A stretch of 64,000 bases of DNA from F1-120-MAGs238 sp964484185 (GCA_964484185.1 CAZAEQ010000003.1:115823-179822); one strand, 5' to 3'; positions 8,126 through 17,336 are shown, counted from the stretch's first letter. The notes: a model not told the origin generated them from the letters alone. Numbers and translations: made by a program.

Positions 8126-9850
8126 CTATTGCAGTTCGATGCTTGCAATGGTCACATCATCGGCAAACGCGATGTCGCCCGCGGTGTTTGGCCGCGCATG
8201 ATCTGGCCCGGCCGCTCGTGTCAGGGCTCCCAGAAGTGAATCAACATCACTAAGCGGATCAATCCCGCGAGTCAGCGCCTCAACAGTGCGAACGAGTCCA
8301 AATTCTTCGCCATCAGGCAGACGCTGTTCGTGTACACCATCTGAGTACAGGACAAGCCTCGACTCCCTGGTGAACGGAACTGATTCCGACGAATAGTCAA
8401 AGCCCGCAATCACACCCACGGGCGGGCCGCCGCCACTCTCGTGTCTCACCGGCGCCTGGGTCTGCTTGCGTGTCAGCCAATATCCATGCCCGGCATCGCA
8501 GAAATTGATGAGTCCGTTGCCATTCTGAGGGTCAATCACCGCCACAAACAACGTGACAAAACTCCCCGATGGACATCTTCCGTCAAGGTAGGCGTTCAGG
8601 AGTTCAACAGCCTGCTTTGGATCGCCTGTTCGTTTCAGCACTGCGTGAAGGTGCGATTGCGCTGCCGCCATCAGCACCGCTGCACCCGCGCCTTTCCCTG
8701 CAACGTCGCCAAGAAACACACCAAGCTTGCCGCCTTCAAGCGGGAAAACATCAAACAAGTCACCCGAAACAAATCGACCGGGCCGCGAGTGCATCGCATA
8801 GCGAAAGTGCTGGCCGTTGTTAGCTTCAAAAGTCCGTTCTGGCGGCGGGAGGATCAGCCTTTGTGCCTCTCGCGCTGCATGCAGTTCTACCTGTACCGCC
8901 TTCTGTCGAGTTTCAAGCTCCGCACGCTTCAAATTCGACAGCGAAAGCCCGGCCAGTTTGGCAACCGCCGAGCAGAACGCCGCGGCATCGGGCTGGACTT
9001 GCCGTTCGGAACCGCGCGCATCAAGATATACAAGCGCGACAACCTGCCCTCCAAACATGATCGGCGCACACAACGCTGAGTGAATTCCCAGCGACATAAT
9101 CGATTGTCCGTAATCCGGTGTCGAGCCCTTCTGGCCGGCATCGAGGCGGACAACGCGACCATCGCTCGCGGCTTTGAGCAACGATCTTGAAAGGGCAAAC
9201 CCAAGAGAACTGGTTGTTCCCGTTGGATCTCGCGCGGTAATCAACTGGACTTCGCCAGCTGCTTCAAGTGGTCGAACGACTGCCCCGCGCGGAAATCCTG
9301 TGCCGCGAAGGATTACGTCCAGCGCTGTTTCCGCCATTAATTTTTCACTCGGCGCCGATGCAATAGCGCCCGCGCTTTCGAGCAACAGATCAAGTTTGGC
9401 CTGCGCCCTGATCGAAAGTTCTCGCTCGGGGATCTGTTCGACGCGCACTGCGAGCGCGTCGTCATTACTGGTCGCAATCGATGTTGCCCCGCCTCCTTTG
9501 CGAGGAGCTGCAACGTGCACGATGAACGACCACGGCCCAAGGCGGAGCAGATCGCCCGTCTGCACCTCCACCGGATCATCCGGATTCAGTCGCACCCCAT
9601 TCACGCTCGTTCCATGTCGGCTTCCAAGATCGCGCACCAGCCATCGGTTGGCGCTGGAAAGAATTTCAGCATGGCGGCGGCTGAGTGTCTGCGTTTCGTC
9701 CCCGAGCGGAATGTCACTCTCACTCGACCTTCCCAGGACGACCGGCTTCCCGGGTTGAATAACCAGTGGGGTCAGATCGAGACCTGCCGTCGGCTCGAGC
9801 GTCAACGGATGAGAAGTCTGGCCAAAAAGAGTTGACATTGGTCTATGCAC
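8126..9850 (-). CDS. FHA-GAF-PP2C (SpoIIE/RsbU-type) phosphatase
   Basis: A 574-residue cytoplasmic signalling protein; GTG 9850 and ATG 9838 are both possible starts. Residues about 35-112 form an FHA domain (VVLGRSSESDIPL, SRRHAE, GSRHGTSVNG), which binds phosphothreonine. Residues about 150-310 form a GAF domain. The C-terminal 230 residues are a PPM/SpoIIE serine phosphatase with its metal-binding aspartates (FVSGDLFDVF, LGDVAGKGAGAA, YSDGVHEQ). It probably dephosphorylates an anti-sigma antagonist or a target phosphorylated by Ser/Thr kinases, such as the kinase at 44.3-47.0 kb. It converges on the signal peptidase gene with five bases between the stops. Confidence 0.88.
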   Translation of the reverse strand: MHRPMSTLFGQTSHPLTLEPTAGLDLTPLVIQPGKPVVLGRSSESDIPLGDETQTLSRRHAEILSSANRWLVRDLGSRHGTSVNGVRLNPDDPVEVQTGDLLRLGPWSFIVHVAAPRKGGGATSIATSNDDALAVRVEQIPERELSIRAQAKLDLLLESAGAIASAPSEKLMAETALDVILRGTGFPRGAVVRPLEAAGEVQLITARDPTGTTSSLGFALSRSLLKAASDGRVVRLDAGQKGSTPDYGQSIMSLGIHSALCAPIMFGGQVVALVYLDARGSERQVQPDAAAFCSAVAKLAGLSLSNLKRAELETRQKAVQVELHAAREAQRLILPPPERTFEANNGQHFRYAMHSRPGRFVSGDLFDVFPLEGGKLGVFLGDVAGKGAGAAVLMAAAQSHLHAVLKRTGDPKQAVELLNAYLDGRCPSGSFVTLFVAVIDPQNGNGLINFCDAGHGYWLTRKQTQAPVRHESGGGPPVGVIAGFDYSSESVPFTRESRLVLYSDGVHEQRLPDGEEFGLVRTVEALTRGIDPLSDVDSLLGALTRAAGPDHARPNTAGDIAFADDVTIASIELQ

Positions 9851-9876
9851 GTGTGCATCCTACGAGCTCTTGGCGT

Positions 9877-11661
9877 CTACTGCAAAAGGTAAATGCCGAC
9901 CCCATATCCTGGCAGGTCCAGGACGTATGCGTGCTGGTTGTTGGTGGTCAGTCGCGGCGGCGGGGTCAAAAACGAGAAGTTCTCCATGTTGTACGTGCCA
10001 ACCAGCGGTTCTGCGCTGTCCCTTGGCAGTGGTCCAAAATCGACCGTGAATGTCTGTGCGGGCTGTCCCACATTGATCGCCACGATAACAGTTTGCCCCG
10101 GCATGTCACCAATGGGGTCAAGCCGCCGGGCAAAGCACCAGACCTTGGGCGAAGATGCTTGGAGCGCGAGATACCCACCCTTTGAAATGGCCGGAATGCG
10201 GCTGCGCAGCGAGATCATCTCCCGGTAGGTCTCAAGCAAACCGCCTTGTCGCCCAAGCTGCTCTTCGATACTCAAGCCGTCCATGTCTTTCGAATACCGC
10301 TTTTCAACTGTCCTTGGATCAAGCTCCCAGTACCCGGTCATGGGCGAGCTATCTACTGCGTTCCACTTGAACGGCTCGCGCCGAGGAATGTCATTTGAAT
10401 CAGTCCCGAACTTCCCAGCTTTGCCTCGCATTCCGATTTCATCGCCCATGTAGACTACTGGCGGGAAGGGCTGAAGCATCTGGATCGCCGCGGCAACCTT
10501 GCATTTATAGATCGCGCGACCGGGTTCTAGAACCTCATCAAATCCAAGCGAACTGGCAATTCGGTCCACATCGTGGTCGCCAATTACTGCAAGAAACGTG
10601 TTCCCGTTGTCCCGTTTTGTTCTCAAAAACACCCCGGTTCCCAGCTTGGACGCGGGATTCTCAGCGCCATCATTGACCTGAGATTTACTTTCGGGGTTGA
10701 GCTCCCGAAGTGTGCGCTCCATCGCGGCATAGAGCGGCGTGGCATCCTCTTTCGCAAGCGCTTCACGCACCGCCGTCTGAAATGGCTTGGAAAACGCCGC
10801 GTCAAACGGGCCCAGCAGTTCTGCACCTGTAGTTTCCCATTTCGCCTGCTCCGCAAACGTAATCACCTTTGGATCGGCGCTGCGCAGTGCGAGTTTCCAT
10901 GGTGTCCAGAAACTGTCCAGGTTGTATCCCCATCCATCTGGCGTCGCTTTGTCTTCCGCCGGTGCATATTTCGTCCACACGTGATCGAGCCTGAATCCAT
11001 CGACGCCGTCTTTTTTCCCTTGTGCACTTGGTGCCATCAGTTTCTTTGCCCAATCCGTCACCAGTTTCCTCGGCTGCTCTTTGCGCAAGTCCCACCAGAC
11101 AATCCCAATCTTTTCTTTGTTCCACGTTGTGAACTCATAGCCGCGAAAGGTCTTATTTTCCGCATCTTTGAACGCCAGCCACGAGCTGAATTCACTCTTG
11201 GGATTCTCAAACGAATCTTTGAAGTATTTGGAATCAGTCGAAATTCCATACGCGACGAAATCCACAAATATCTTCATACCCGCATCGTGACACGCCTGCA
11301 CCATTCCGCGCCAATCCGCCTCACTTCCAAGCCAGGAAGTAAATTCGTCCGCTGGCCCGTGCTGATACCCGTGATACGCACGCGAGCGAAAGGGAGGCGT
11401 CAACCAAATTCCCGTAAAACCCATTGACTGCAAATACGGCAATCCCGCGGCGATTCCTTTGAGATCTCCGAATCTATGCGGATCTTCTTTCTGCCCGGCT
11501 GTCGGTCCGGAATCTCGCCATGCAATAGGCATGATCTGGTACCACACCTCACCTGACAGATCTGGTGTAGGTCCAAAATCCGGCGGCTTTTCATCACCAC
11601 GTGCTGTTCGTGTCCATACAAGCGCGACCAACAGGATGATGCAGAACGCGAGAATCTTCAT
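9877..11661 (-). CDS. Secreted GH13 (alpha-amylase family) protein with altered conserved regions
   Basis: About 594 residues from the ATG at 11661, which gives a signal peptide (MKILAFCIILLVALVW); a GTG at 11694 is in frame but adds a poor N-terminus. The TIM barrel is recognisable: GFTGIWLTPPF, region II DGFRLDHVW (nucleophile Asp about 226), region III TFAEQAKW (acid/base Glu about 271) and region IV GDHDVDR (Asp about 364). Region I reads VDFVAYGIS where GH13 enzymes have DxVxNH, and region IV has DHD instead of NHD. The catalytic triad is present, but the usual substrate-contact Asn-His is lost, so specificity is uncertain. A beta-sheet C-terminal domain follows. Confidence 0.85.
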   Translation of the reverse strand: MKILAFCIILLVALVWTRTARGDEKPPDFGPTPDLSGEVWYQIMPIAWRDSGPTAGQKEDPHRFGDLKGIAAGLPYLQSMGFTGIWLTPPFRSRAYHGYQHGPADEFTSWLGSEADWRGMVQACHDAGMKIFVDFVAYGISTDSKYFKDSFENPKSEFSSWLAFKDAENKTFRGYEFTTWNKEKIGIVWWDLRKEQPRKLVTDWAKKLMAPSAQGKKDGVDGFRLDHVWTKYAPAEDKATPDGWGYNLDSFWTPWKLALRSADPKVITFAEQAKWETTGAELLGPFDAAFSKPFQTAVREALAKEDATPLYAAMERTLRELNPESKSQVNDGAENPASKLGTGVFLRTKRDNGNTFLAVIGDHDVDRIASSLGFDEVLEPGRAIYKCKVAAAIQMLQPFPPVVYMGDEIGMRGKAGKFGTDSNDIPRREPFKWNAVDSSPMTGYWELDPRTVEKRYSKDMDGLSIEEQLGRQGGLLETYREMISLRSRIPAISKGGYLALQASSPKVWCFARRLDPIGDMPGQTVIVAINVGQPAQTFTVDFGPLPRDSAEPLVGTYNMENFSFLTPPPRLTTNNQHAYVLDLPGYGVGIYLLQ

Positions 11662-11681
11662 GTGCCGATCGTAGAAAGACA

Positions 11682-11718
11682 AAGCCCACGACACACCGGT
11701 AAAGGCTGCCGTGGGCTT
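11682..11718. promoter_or_regulatory. Inverted repeat upstream of the GH13 gene
   Basis: Nine-base arms AAGCCCACG (11682-11690) and CGTGGGCTT (11710-11718) are exact inverse complements around a 19-base loop. Read on the minus strand, the second arm is followed by TGTCTTT, so it could be an attenuator-like terminator in the leader of the GH13 gene, 20 bases before its ATG, or an operator. Only the repeat itself is seen; the role is inferred. Confidence 0.4.
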
Positions 11719-12039
11719 GGGGTTGGGGGCACATTAGTTTTTAGACTAACACAACAATTCCAATCTCGCAAGGAAATTCCAGCGATGTGATCATTGAATT
11801 ATCTGGAAAAATCAAGTTCGAAACTTCCTCCCGGGAACTCTGAAACACCTGCCGTAACAACTTCGAGTTCTTGGACCATCCCGCACTTTTCAATCGCCTT
11901 TGCGGCGTCCAGATAGCCCTAACATTCGCCGCTTATTGCGCTCTATGCCGCAATTCCCAATTTGACTGGAACCACAGCACGGTCGCGCTGCGAATCACCG
12001 AAAGTTCTCTTGTTCTGGTCCATTCTTCGCTCGATCCTA
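11719..12039. other. Intergenic stretch without recognised feature
   Basis: This AT-richer spacer lies between the divergent GH13 and subtilase genes. It has no plausible coding frame and no recognised RNA; only a short TTAGT/ACTAA palindrome near 11734-11749 is visible. It probably contains the upstream regulatory DNA of both genes. Confidence 0.5.
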
Positions 12040-12068
12040 TTGCGTAATCAGTCTGCTAGGTGTATTCT
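12040..12068 (+). promoter_or_regulatory. Candidate sigma-70 type promoter of the subtilase gene
   Basis: TTGCGT (12040-12045), a 17-base spacer and TATTCT (12063-12068) form a good housekeeping-type promoter. Initiation would fall near 12075, at the start of the hairpin region described next, giving an untranslated leader of about 85 bases. Confidence 0.5.
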
Positions 12069-12073
12069 GGGTC

Positions 12074-12129
12074 CCGCAGGGACTCCCTGCGGTCAATAGT
12101 TCTTGTCGGGGGGGGCGACATTCTGTCGC
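12074..12129 (+). promoter_or_regulatory. Two hairpins in the subtilase mRNA leader
   Basis: The first hairpin has eight-base arms CCGCAGGG (12074-12081) and CCCTGCGG (12085-12092) with a three-base loop. The second has six-base arms GCGACA (12115-12120) and TGTCGC (12124-12129), just after a run of eight G. Neither is followed by a T tract, so they look like mRNA-stabilising or regulatory structures at the 5' end rather than terminators. The ribosome binding site AGAGAGGG follows at about 12143-12150. Confidence 0.45.
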
Positions 12130-12160
12130 ACGTTCATTTTCTAGAGAGAGGGTAACAATA

Positions 12161-14131
12161 ATGGCTAAGCGTTCTATTGCTTCAATTCTTGCGGTGCTTG
12201 CGGGCAGCGCGTCCGTGGCTTTTGCTGCCGGGCGAACATCAGATCAGATCTCGCAGGCGCTCGCGATGCAGCCTGGTGACCAGGCATTCCTGGCCGCCGC
12301 CGAGAACGCTCCAGCAACCTATGCAAACGTTCCAGGTGTCACAGTGTTTCAGGGCAAAATGATCATCCGCCCGATCACGCGTGAAGACTGGCTCGCACGC
12401 GGCGTAGATGCCGCAACAGCCGATGCAAACATCTCTCGCGCCCGCGCCCGCCTCACCCCAATTCAGTGGCAATTCGTTGAGGAAGTCAATCACGTTCTCG
12501 TGACCCTTCCCGAAGGTGTCAATGAGAATCAGATGTCTGCTTTCCTGATGGCAACCGGTGAGTATCAGTACGCAGAACCCGACTACATCGTGTTCCCCTG
12601 TGTTGTCCCCAATGACACGGGCTACACCGACCCGGGTATGTATGCGCACCGGAATTGCTACAGCGAACCAGCGTGGAATCTTTCCACTGGCTCCACGTCA
12701 GTCATTGTCGGTGTCACCGACACCGGTGTTCGCGTTGACCACGTTGACTTGATTGCCAACCTTGTCTCCGGTGCGAACTCTGCAACCGGAACTGCTGTTG
12801 CACAGACTGCTGGCGGCCAGGTTGTTGACCTCAATGGTCACGGCACTCACACTGCTGGTACCGTCGGCGCACGCGGCAACAACGCAACCGGCGTTGTGGG
12901 CATGAGCTGGATCAACAAGATCATGCCGGTGCGTGTCAGCGATCTTTCGTCAGGCAATTCTTCGCTCGCCGCTCTCCAGGCGGGCGCGCTTTGGGCTGCA
13001 CAAAACGGAGCCCGCGTCGTTTCAACATCTTACTCGGGCGTTGCAAGCGCGGCCAATCAAACAACGGCCGCAACCATGCGCACAAACCACAACGCCCTCT
13101 GGTTCTGGGCCGCCGGAAACGCAAATTCCAGCACCGGTCTGACTGGCAACATTTACACCGAGATTCAGATCATCGCTTCAGTGGATTCAGCAGATGTGAA
13201 ATCCAGCTTCTCGAACTTCGGTAGCGAAATCGACATGGCTGCTCCTGGGTCAGGCATCTACTCGACGTACTTCAGTGGTACGACCAGCTACGCAACTCTC
13301 AGCGGCACATCAATGGCATGTCCTGCTGCCGCTGGCGCGGCCGGACTCATCGTGGCCATCAACCCGGCGCTCACCGCACTTCAGGTTCGTGACATCCTCT
13401 ACCGCAATGTCGACGATCTCGGCACTGCCGGCGAAGACACTCTCTACGGGGCTGGCCGCCTCAATATCGGCAAAGCTGCAGCCGACGCCTATCGCATGTC
13501 CTACCCCACAACCCTCCCGTTCTCTGACAATTTCGACTCTGGTTCGTTTGTCAATTCCAAGTGGGCCTACCGCGACACCCTCGTCACCGTCAGCACCGCT
13601 GCTCTTTCTGAGCCCAGCGGCACCATGGCTGCCGATGTCACCTCCGCTCGCCGCCTTGAATCAAACGCTATTAACCTGAGTGGCAACTCCTCGCCCCTGA
13701 ACCTCACCTTCTCCACCGAAGCCCGCGGCACAGAAGCTGGCGAAACCCTTGTAGTCGAGTACCTCAACTCGTCTAATGCCTGGGTTAATCTCGCCACCTA
13801 CACAAGCACCGGCGCAAGCGAAAACACCTTCACAAGCCGCAACATTGTCATTCCGACTGGGGCCGCTGTTCGCCATGTTAAGTTTGCTGTTCGCTTCCGC
13901 GCCACCGCCGCCCTTGACTCCAGTGACCATTGGTACATCGACAGCGTGAATATCGGCGGACCCTCCTGCGATGCCGACTTCAACGGCGATGGCGTGCTCG
14001 ACTTCTTCGACTACCTCGATTTCGTCGACGCCTTCTCTGCTGGTCTGCCCACTGCAGATTTCAATGGCGATAGCAGTGTCGACTTCTTCGATTACCTCGA
14101 TTTCGTCGATGCCTACGCCCTTGGCTGCTAA
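12161..14131 (+). CDS. Secreted subtilisin-like (S8) protease with GC-type dockerin tail
   Basis: 656 residues with a signal peptide (ASILAVLAGSASVAFAA), an N-terminal propeptide region to about residue 150, and an S8 domain. The triad is Asp187 (VGVTDTGV), His227 (NGHGTHTAGT) and Ser384 (SGTSMACPAAAG), with the oxyanion Asn in WAAGN near 320. Residues about 470-600 form a beta-sandwich resembling a MAM/P-like C-terminal module. The last 55 residues are two EF-hand-like repeats (DFNGDGVLDFFDYLDF and DFNGDSSVDFFDYLDF), opened by a Cys and closed by the terminal Gly-Cys: a GC-type dockerin, probably a sorting or anchoring signal. It is likely an exported peptidase. recR follows after 27 bases. 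Confidence 0.92.
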   Translation: MAKRSIASILAVLAGSASVAFAAGRTSDQISQALAMQPGDQAFLAAAENAPATYANVPGVTVFQGKMIIRPITREDWLARGVDAATADANISRARARLTPIQWQFVEEVNHVLVTLPEGVNENQMSAFLMATGEYQYAEPDYIVFPCVVPNDTGYTDPGMYAHRNCYSEPAWNLSTGSTSVIVGVTDTGVRVDHVDLIANLVSGANSATGTAVAQTAGGQVVDLNGHGTHTAGTVGARGNNATGVVGMSWINKIMPVRVSDLSSGNSSLAALQAGALWAAQNGARVVSTSYSGVASAANQTTAATMRTNHNALWFWAAGNANSSTGLTGNIYTEIQIIASVDSADVKSSFSNFGSEIDMAAPGSGIYSTYFSGTTSYATLSGTSMACPAAAGAAGLIVAINPALTALQVRDILYRNVDDLGTAGEDTLYGAGRLNIGKAAADAYRMSYPTTLPFSDNFDSGSFVNSKWAYRDTLVTVSTAALSEPSGTMAADVTSARRLESNAINLSGNSSPLNLTFSTEARGTEAGETLVVEYLNSSNAWVNLATYTSTGASENTFTSRNIVIPTGAAVRHVKFAVRFRATAALDSSDHWYIDSVNIGGPSCDADFNGDGVLDFFDYLDFVDAFSAGLPTADFNGDSSVDFFDYLDFVDAYALGC

Positions 14132-14158
14132 AGCAAAAGACCGCCCGTAGCATTTGCA

Positions 14159-14833
14159 ATGGCAACTCCGGGTCGTCCCGACAACCCAGATTCAACTCCA
14201 CCGCGCGTGCAGGCCTTCCCACGCGCGGTGGATCGTTTAATAACGCAATTTGCAATGCTCCCCGGCATCGGCCGCCGCAGCGCCGAACGCATGGCCTTCC
14301 ATATTCTCAAATGCCAGGAACAGGAAGCGATCGATCTCGCCCAAGCCATCGCCGATGTCAAGAAGACTGTGCGGCATTGTCACATCTGCTCCAACCTCAC
14401 CGATGCAACTCCTGGTGTTGATCCCACCTGTGCGATCTGTCAGGATCCTCGCCGCGATCATGGTGTGGTGCTGGTAGTAGAACAGCCCAAAGACCTAATT
14501 GCCCTCGAACTCACCGGAATGTACAAAGGCCTCTACCATGTCCTTATGGGTCGCCTCAGTCCCATGGACCAGATTTCGCCAGCCGAACTCACAATCAGCC
14601 AGTTAATGGCAAGATTGAGCGATAAGGCGCGGCATCCCATCCGTGAAATCATCCTCGGCCTGAATCCCACAGTCGAGGGCGATGGCACAGCGATGTACAT
14701 CGCCGACCAGCTCGCGGCAATGGGAGTGAAAGTAACACGACTCGCACGCGGTTTGCCCACTGGTTCAAATCTCGAATTCGCCAACAAGTCCGTCCTTGCT
14801 GATGCAATTCAAGGACGTCAGTCGATGGATTAG
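14159..14833 (+). CDS. recR: Recombination protein RecR
   Basis: 224 residues; RecR is usually about 200. In order: a helix-hairpin-helix segment (LPGIGRRSAERMAFHIL), the C4 zinc finger (CHICSNL ... CAIC) near residues 79-98, a Toprim domain (VVLVVEQPKDLIALE) and the C-terminal GLPTGSNLEFAN segment that forms part of the clamp. RecR works with RecO/RecF in loading RecA at single-strand gaps. The first 20 residues (MATPGRPDNPDSTPP) are an extra low-complexity extension. rpoN starts 11 bases downstream, so the two are probably co-transcribed. Confidence 0.95.
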   Translation: MATPGRPDNPDSTPPRVQAFPRAVDRLITQFAMLPGIGRRSAERMAFHILKCQEQEAIDLAQAIADVKKTVRHCHICSNLTDATPGVDPTCAICQDPRRDHGVVLVVEQPKDLIALELTGMYKGLYHVLMGRLSPMDQISPAELTISQLMARLSDKARHPIREIILGLNPTVEGDGTAMYIADQLAAMGVKVTRLARGLPTGSNLEFANKSVLADAIQGRQSMD

Positions 14834-14844
14834 TTGATTGCCAT

Positions 14845-16437
14845 ATGCGTTTTGACTACTCACAATCCCTCAAGCTCGGCCAGCACCTCAAGCTTGGCGC
14901 GCGCATGATCCAGTCCATGGAAATCCTGCAGATGTCGCTCGCAGAGCTTGAAGAGCGAGTCGAGCAGGAACTCGAAAATAATCCAACACTCGAAGCTGTA
15001 GAAAACGAAGTCGATACCCAGCTTCCGCCCGTCGAAGCTGCCATGAACATGGATGAGCCGCTGAAGGTCGGCGAATCTGAACCACATGAATTCGAACGCC
15101 TCGAACAGTTTGAAGAAGACAACCCCGATCTCCAGGCCAACGAATACACCGAATCGCGTGTTCGCGAATACGATGATGAACACCGCGGTTCGCAGTCTTC
15201 AAATCAAGATGGCGATGCCAAGCTCGAAGCCATGGCCTCTGTTCCCGCTCGCTCGCTCCCGCTGCTCGAACAGTTGCAGGATCAATGGGCGATCTGTGAT
15301 GCCGAAGAATCGTTTAAGCCCCTGGGCGAACTGCTCATCAATCACATCGATGACAATGGCTTTCTCAAAGAAGCACTCGAAACCATCGTCGATCGCGCAC
15401 CAGAGATGGAACTTCCGCCACTGACCGCCGGCGCGCATGCGACTCGTGGCAAGCCCACTGTCGCCCATCTCGAGCGAACCCTCACCGCCGTCCAGCTCTT
15501 CCTCGACCCTCCCGGAATCGCCGCAAGAGACTTCCGTGAATGTCTTCTCCTCCAGCTCGATGCGCTCGAGGGCGATGATTCTCCAGGTCGTGATGAGATC
15601 CCGCAGGAACTCATCGAGCACGCACGCGTCGTCGTGAAAGATCATCTTGATGATCTCATGACCAATCGCCTGCCGCGAATCTCCGAGAAAACCGGTCTCA
15701 CGCTTGACGACATCAAAAAGACGCTCATGCTGCTCAAGAAGCTGAGCCTCGCTCCTGGCAAACGCCTCGTAAGTGATGCAGTCAATCCCATCACTCCCGA
15801 TGCAATCGTCGAATACGACCCTGATCAGGATCGATACATCTGCTACCTCAGCGACAATCGCCTCCCCAATCTTCGCATCAATCGCGAATACGCGATGCTT
15901 ACCAAAGACAAAACCATGGTCAAGAAAGACCGTGAGTTCATCAAGACCAACATCGGCAACGCCATGTGGCTCATCGATGCGCTCCAGCAACGCAAGCAAA
16001 CGCTCCTCAAAGTCCTTGAACGCGTCGTCGAATATCAGCGCGACTATTTCGACCACGGCCCTCAGGCACTCAAACCTCTTCCCATGCTCCAAGTCGCCCA
16101 GGATGTCGGCATCCACGTCGCAACCGTCTCGCGCGCTGTCGCCGAAAAATACATTCAAACCCCCCGCGGCACAGTCGCACTCCGCAAACTCTTTTCCGGT
16201 GGCATCCCCACCTCCGCAGGCGAAGATGGCAATTCCGGCGGCGAGAACCTCGCCTGGGACGCCATCAAAGAAGCCCTTCGCGATGTCATCTCTCACGAAG
16301 ACAAAAACAAACCACTCTCCGATGAAGACCTCGTGATAGAACTCAAGAAACGCGGGATAGATATCGCCCGTCGCACTGTCGCAAAGTATCGCGACCAGTT
16401 GGGCTTCCCAACAGCGAGAATGCGTAAGACTTTCTAA
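14845..16437 (+). CDS. rpoN: RNA polymerase sigma-54 factor
   Basis: 530 residues with the full sigma-54 plan. Region I is Gln/Leu-rich (QSLKLGQHLKLG, IQSMEILQMSLAELEERV). Region II is acidic and variable (about residues 55-130). The core-binding domain follows (about 140-330), then an HTH and the C-terminal RpoN box, here ARRTVAKYRDQLGFPTARMR against the usual ARRTVAKYRExLxIPSS. It directs transcription from -24/-12 promoters and needs AAA+ enhancer-binding activators, none of which is in the window. Its last four bases overlap the end of the convergent membrane-protein gene. Confidence 0.95.
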   Translation: MRFDYSQSLKLGQHLKLGARMIQSMEILQMSLAELEERVEQELENNPTLEAVENEVDTQLPPVEAAMNMDEPLKVGESEPHEFERLEQFEEDNPDLQANEYTESRVREYDDEHRGSQSSNQDGDAKLEAMASVPARSLPLLEQLQDQWAICDAEESFKPLGELLINHIDDNGFLKEALETIVDRAPEMELPPLTAGAHATRGKPTVAHLERTLTAVQLFLDPPGIAARDFRECLLLQLDALEGDDSPGRDEIPQELIEHARVVVKDHLDDLMTNRLPRISEKTGLTLDDIKKTLMLLKKLSLAPGKRLVSDAVNPITPDAIVEYDPDQDRYICYLSDNRLPNLRINREYAMLTKDKTMVKKDREFIKTNIGNAMWLIDALQQRKQTLLKVLERVVEYQRDYFDHGPQALKPLPMLQVAQDVGIHVATVSRAVAEKYIQTPRGTVALRKLFSGGIPTSAGEDGNSGGENLAWDAIKEALRDVISHEDKNKPLSDEDLVIELKKRGIDIARRTVAKYRDQLGFPTARMRKTF

Positions 16438-17336
16438 GCTGTTGCCGGATCGTTGACCACAATGTAACCCGGGAATACACGGTCAATTGACTTCACAATC
16501 CTTGTGTGCTGAAGTTGCCGAATCGACTCTTCGGCCTTCGCCTGTTCATCTTTTTTGAGCTTGAGCCCCACAAGTTGCGGAATGGTGATTTCCTGAAGCG
16601 CATGGATCTTACCATCGGTAGACTGAATGTGTGTGGTGCCATTGTCGAGAAATACAGATTCGACTTGCGCTATCTGCACATCTTCAATCTCGCGAACAAA
16701 GATCCATCGAACCGACTCGATCCGGAAGATCATCTCCTCACGTGAGGCATACCAGCGCACGGGCACACGTCTCATGGCGACCAGAAGTGCAACAAGGCCT
16801 GCGAAACCAATAACCAGTACGGCCTTGAAGCGCATGAAAATCTGTGTGCCACCATTGAAAATCATGACCGCAATGATCCCGAAGGCCGCAATAAAGATCA
16901 GTAGCGATCCGATTCGAATCACAATGTCTACCACAAACAAGCGATTGCGTGACATCATTAACATGGATTCGTCGCAGCAAAGAACCTCGTAGGCTCCCAT
17001 GAATTCGCCTTCCTCGAGAGGATCCATTGAGTCCGAATCAACTTGGACCCGTGCTGTTTCAATCAACGCTTTGGAGGTTTCCGCGCACTTCTTATGTTGA
17101 CGCGAATTGAGTGCGGCGATGAAAATGCTGGCGGCCAGAGCGGCGACTGCTGCGACGCCAAAGCCCCAACTGATACCGGGGCTCAGGCTATAAGAAAAGC
17201 CACCAAAGAGCCCAAGCACGAACGCGCCGAAAAAACCTGCATAGACCGCCATCGACAAGCGACTGGCACGGCGATTCTGCTCCGCTGCAAGTTCAATCAC
17301 CTCTCGAGCCGATTCAGCTGTCCCCACCCCGCTCAC
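16434..17336 (-). CDS. Membrane protein of unknown function
   Basis: 300 residues with two pairs of transmembrane helices: about 27-50 and 58-80 (MAVYAGFFGAFVLGLFGG, GFGVAAVAALAASIFIAAL), and about 140-163 and 170-190 (GSLLIFIAAFGIIAVMIF, AVLVIGFAGLVALLVAM). They are separated by an acidic loop containing CCDES. The C-terminal 100 residues are soluble and may form a beta-rich domain (VRWIFVREIEDVQIAQV). I do not recognise a family. Its start overlaps the stop of the upstream ABC-2 permease by four bases (ATGA), so it is probably a partner or accessory of that permease. Confidence 0.65.
   Translation of the reverse strand: MSGVGTAESAREVIELAAEQNRRASRLSMAVYAGFFGAFVLGLFGGFSYSLSPGISWGFGVAAVAALAASIFIAALNSRQHKKCAETSKALIETARVQVDSDSMDPLEEGEFMGAYEVLCCDESMLMMSRNRLFVVDIVIRIGSLLIFIAAFGIIAVMIFNGGTQIFMRFKAVLVIGFAGLVALLVAMRRVPVRWYASREEMIFRIESVRWIFVREIEDVQIAQVESVFLDNGTTHIQSTDGKIHALQEITIPQLVGLKLKKDEQAKAEESIRQLQHTRIVKSIDRVFPGYIVVNDPATA

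Noticed and set aside
12074..12092. Leader hairpin of the subtilase as a rho-independent terminator
   Set aside because: No T tract follows and it sits at the predicted transcript start, so termination is unlikely.
15199..16296. A 365-codon open frame on the minus strand inside rpoN
   Set aside because: It is a shadow frame caused by codon bias of rpoN; rpoN has clear motifs over the same bases.
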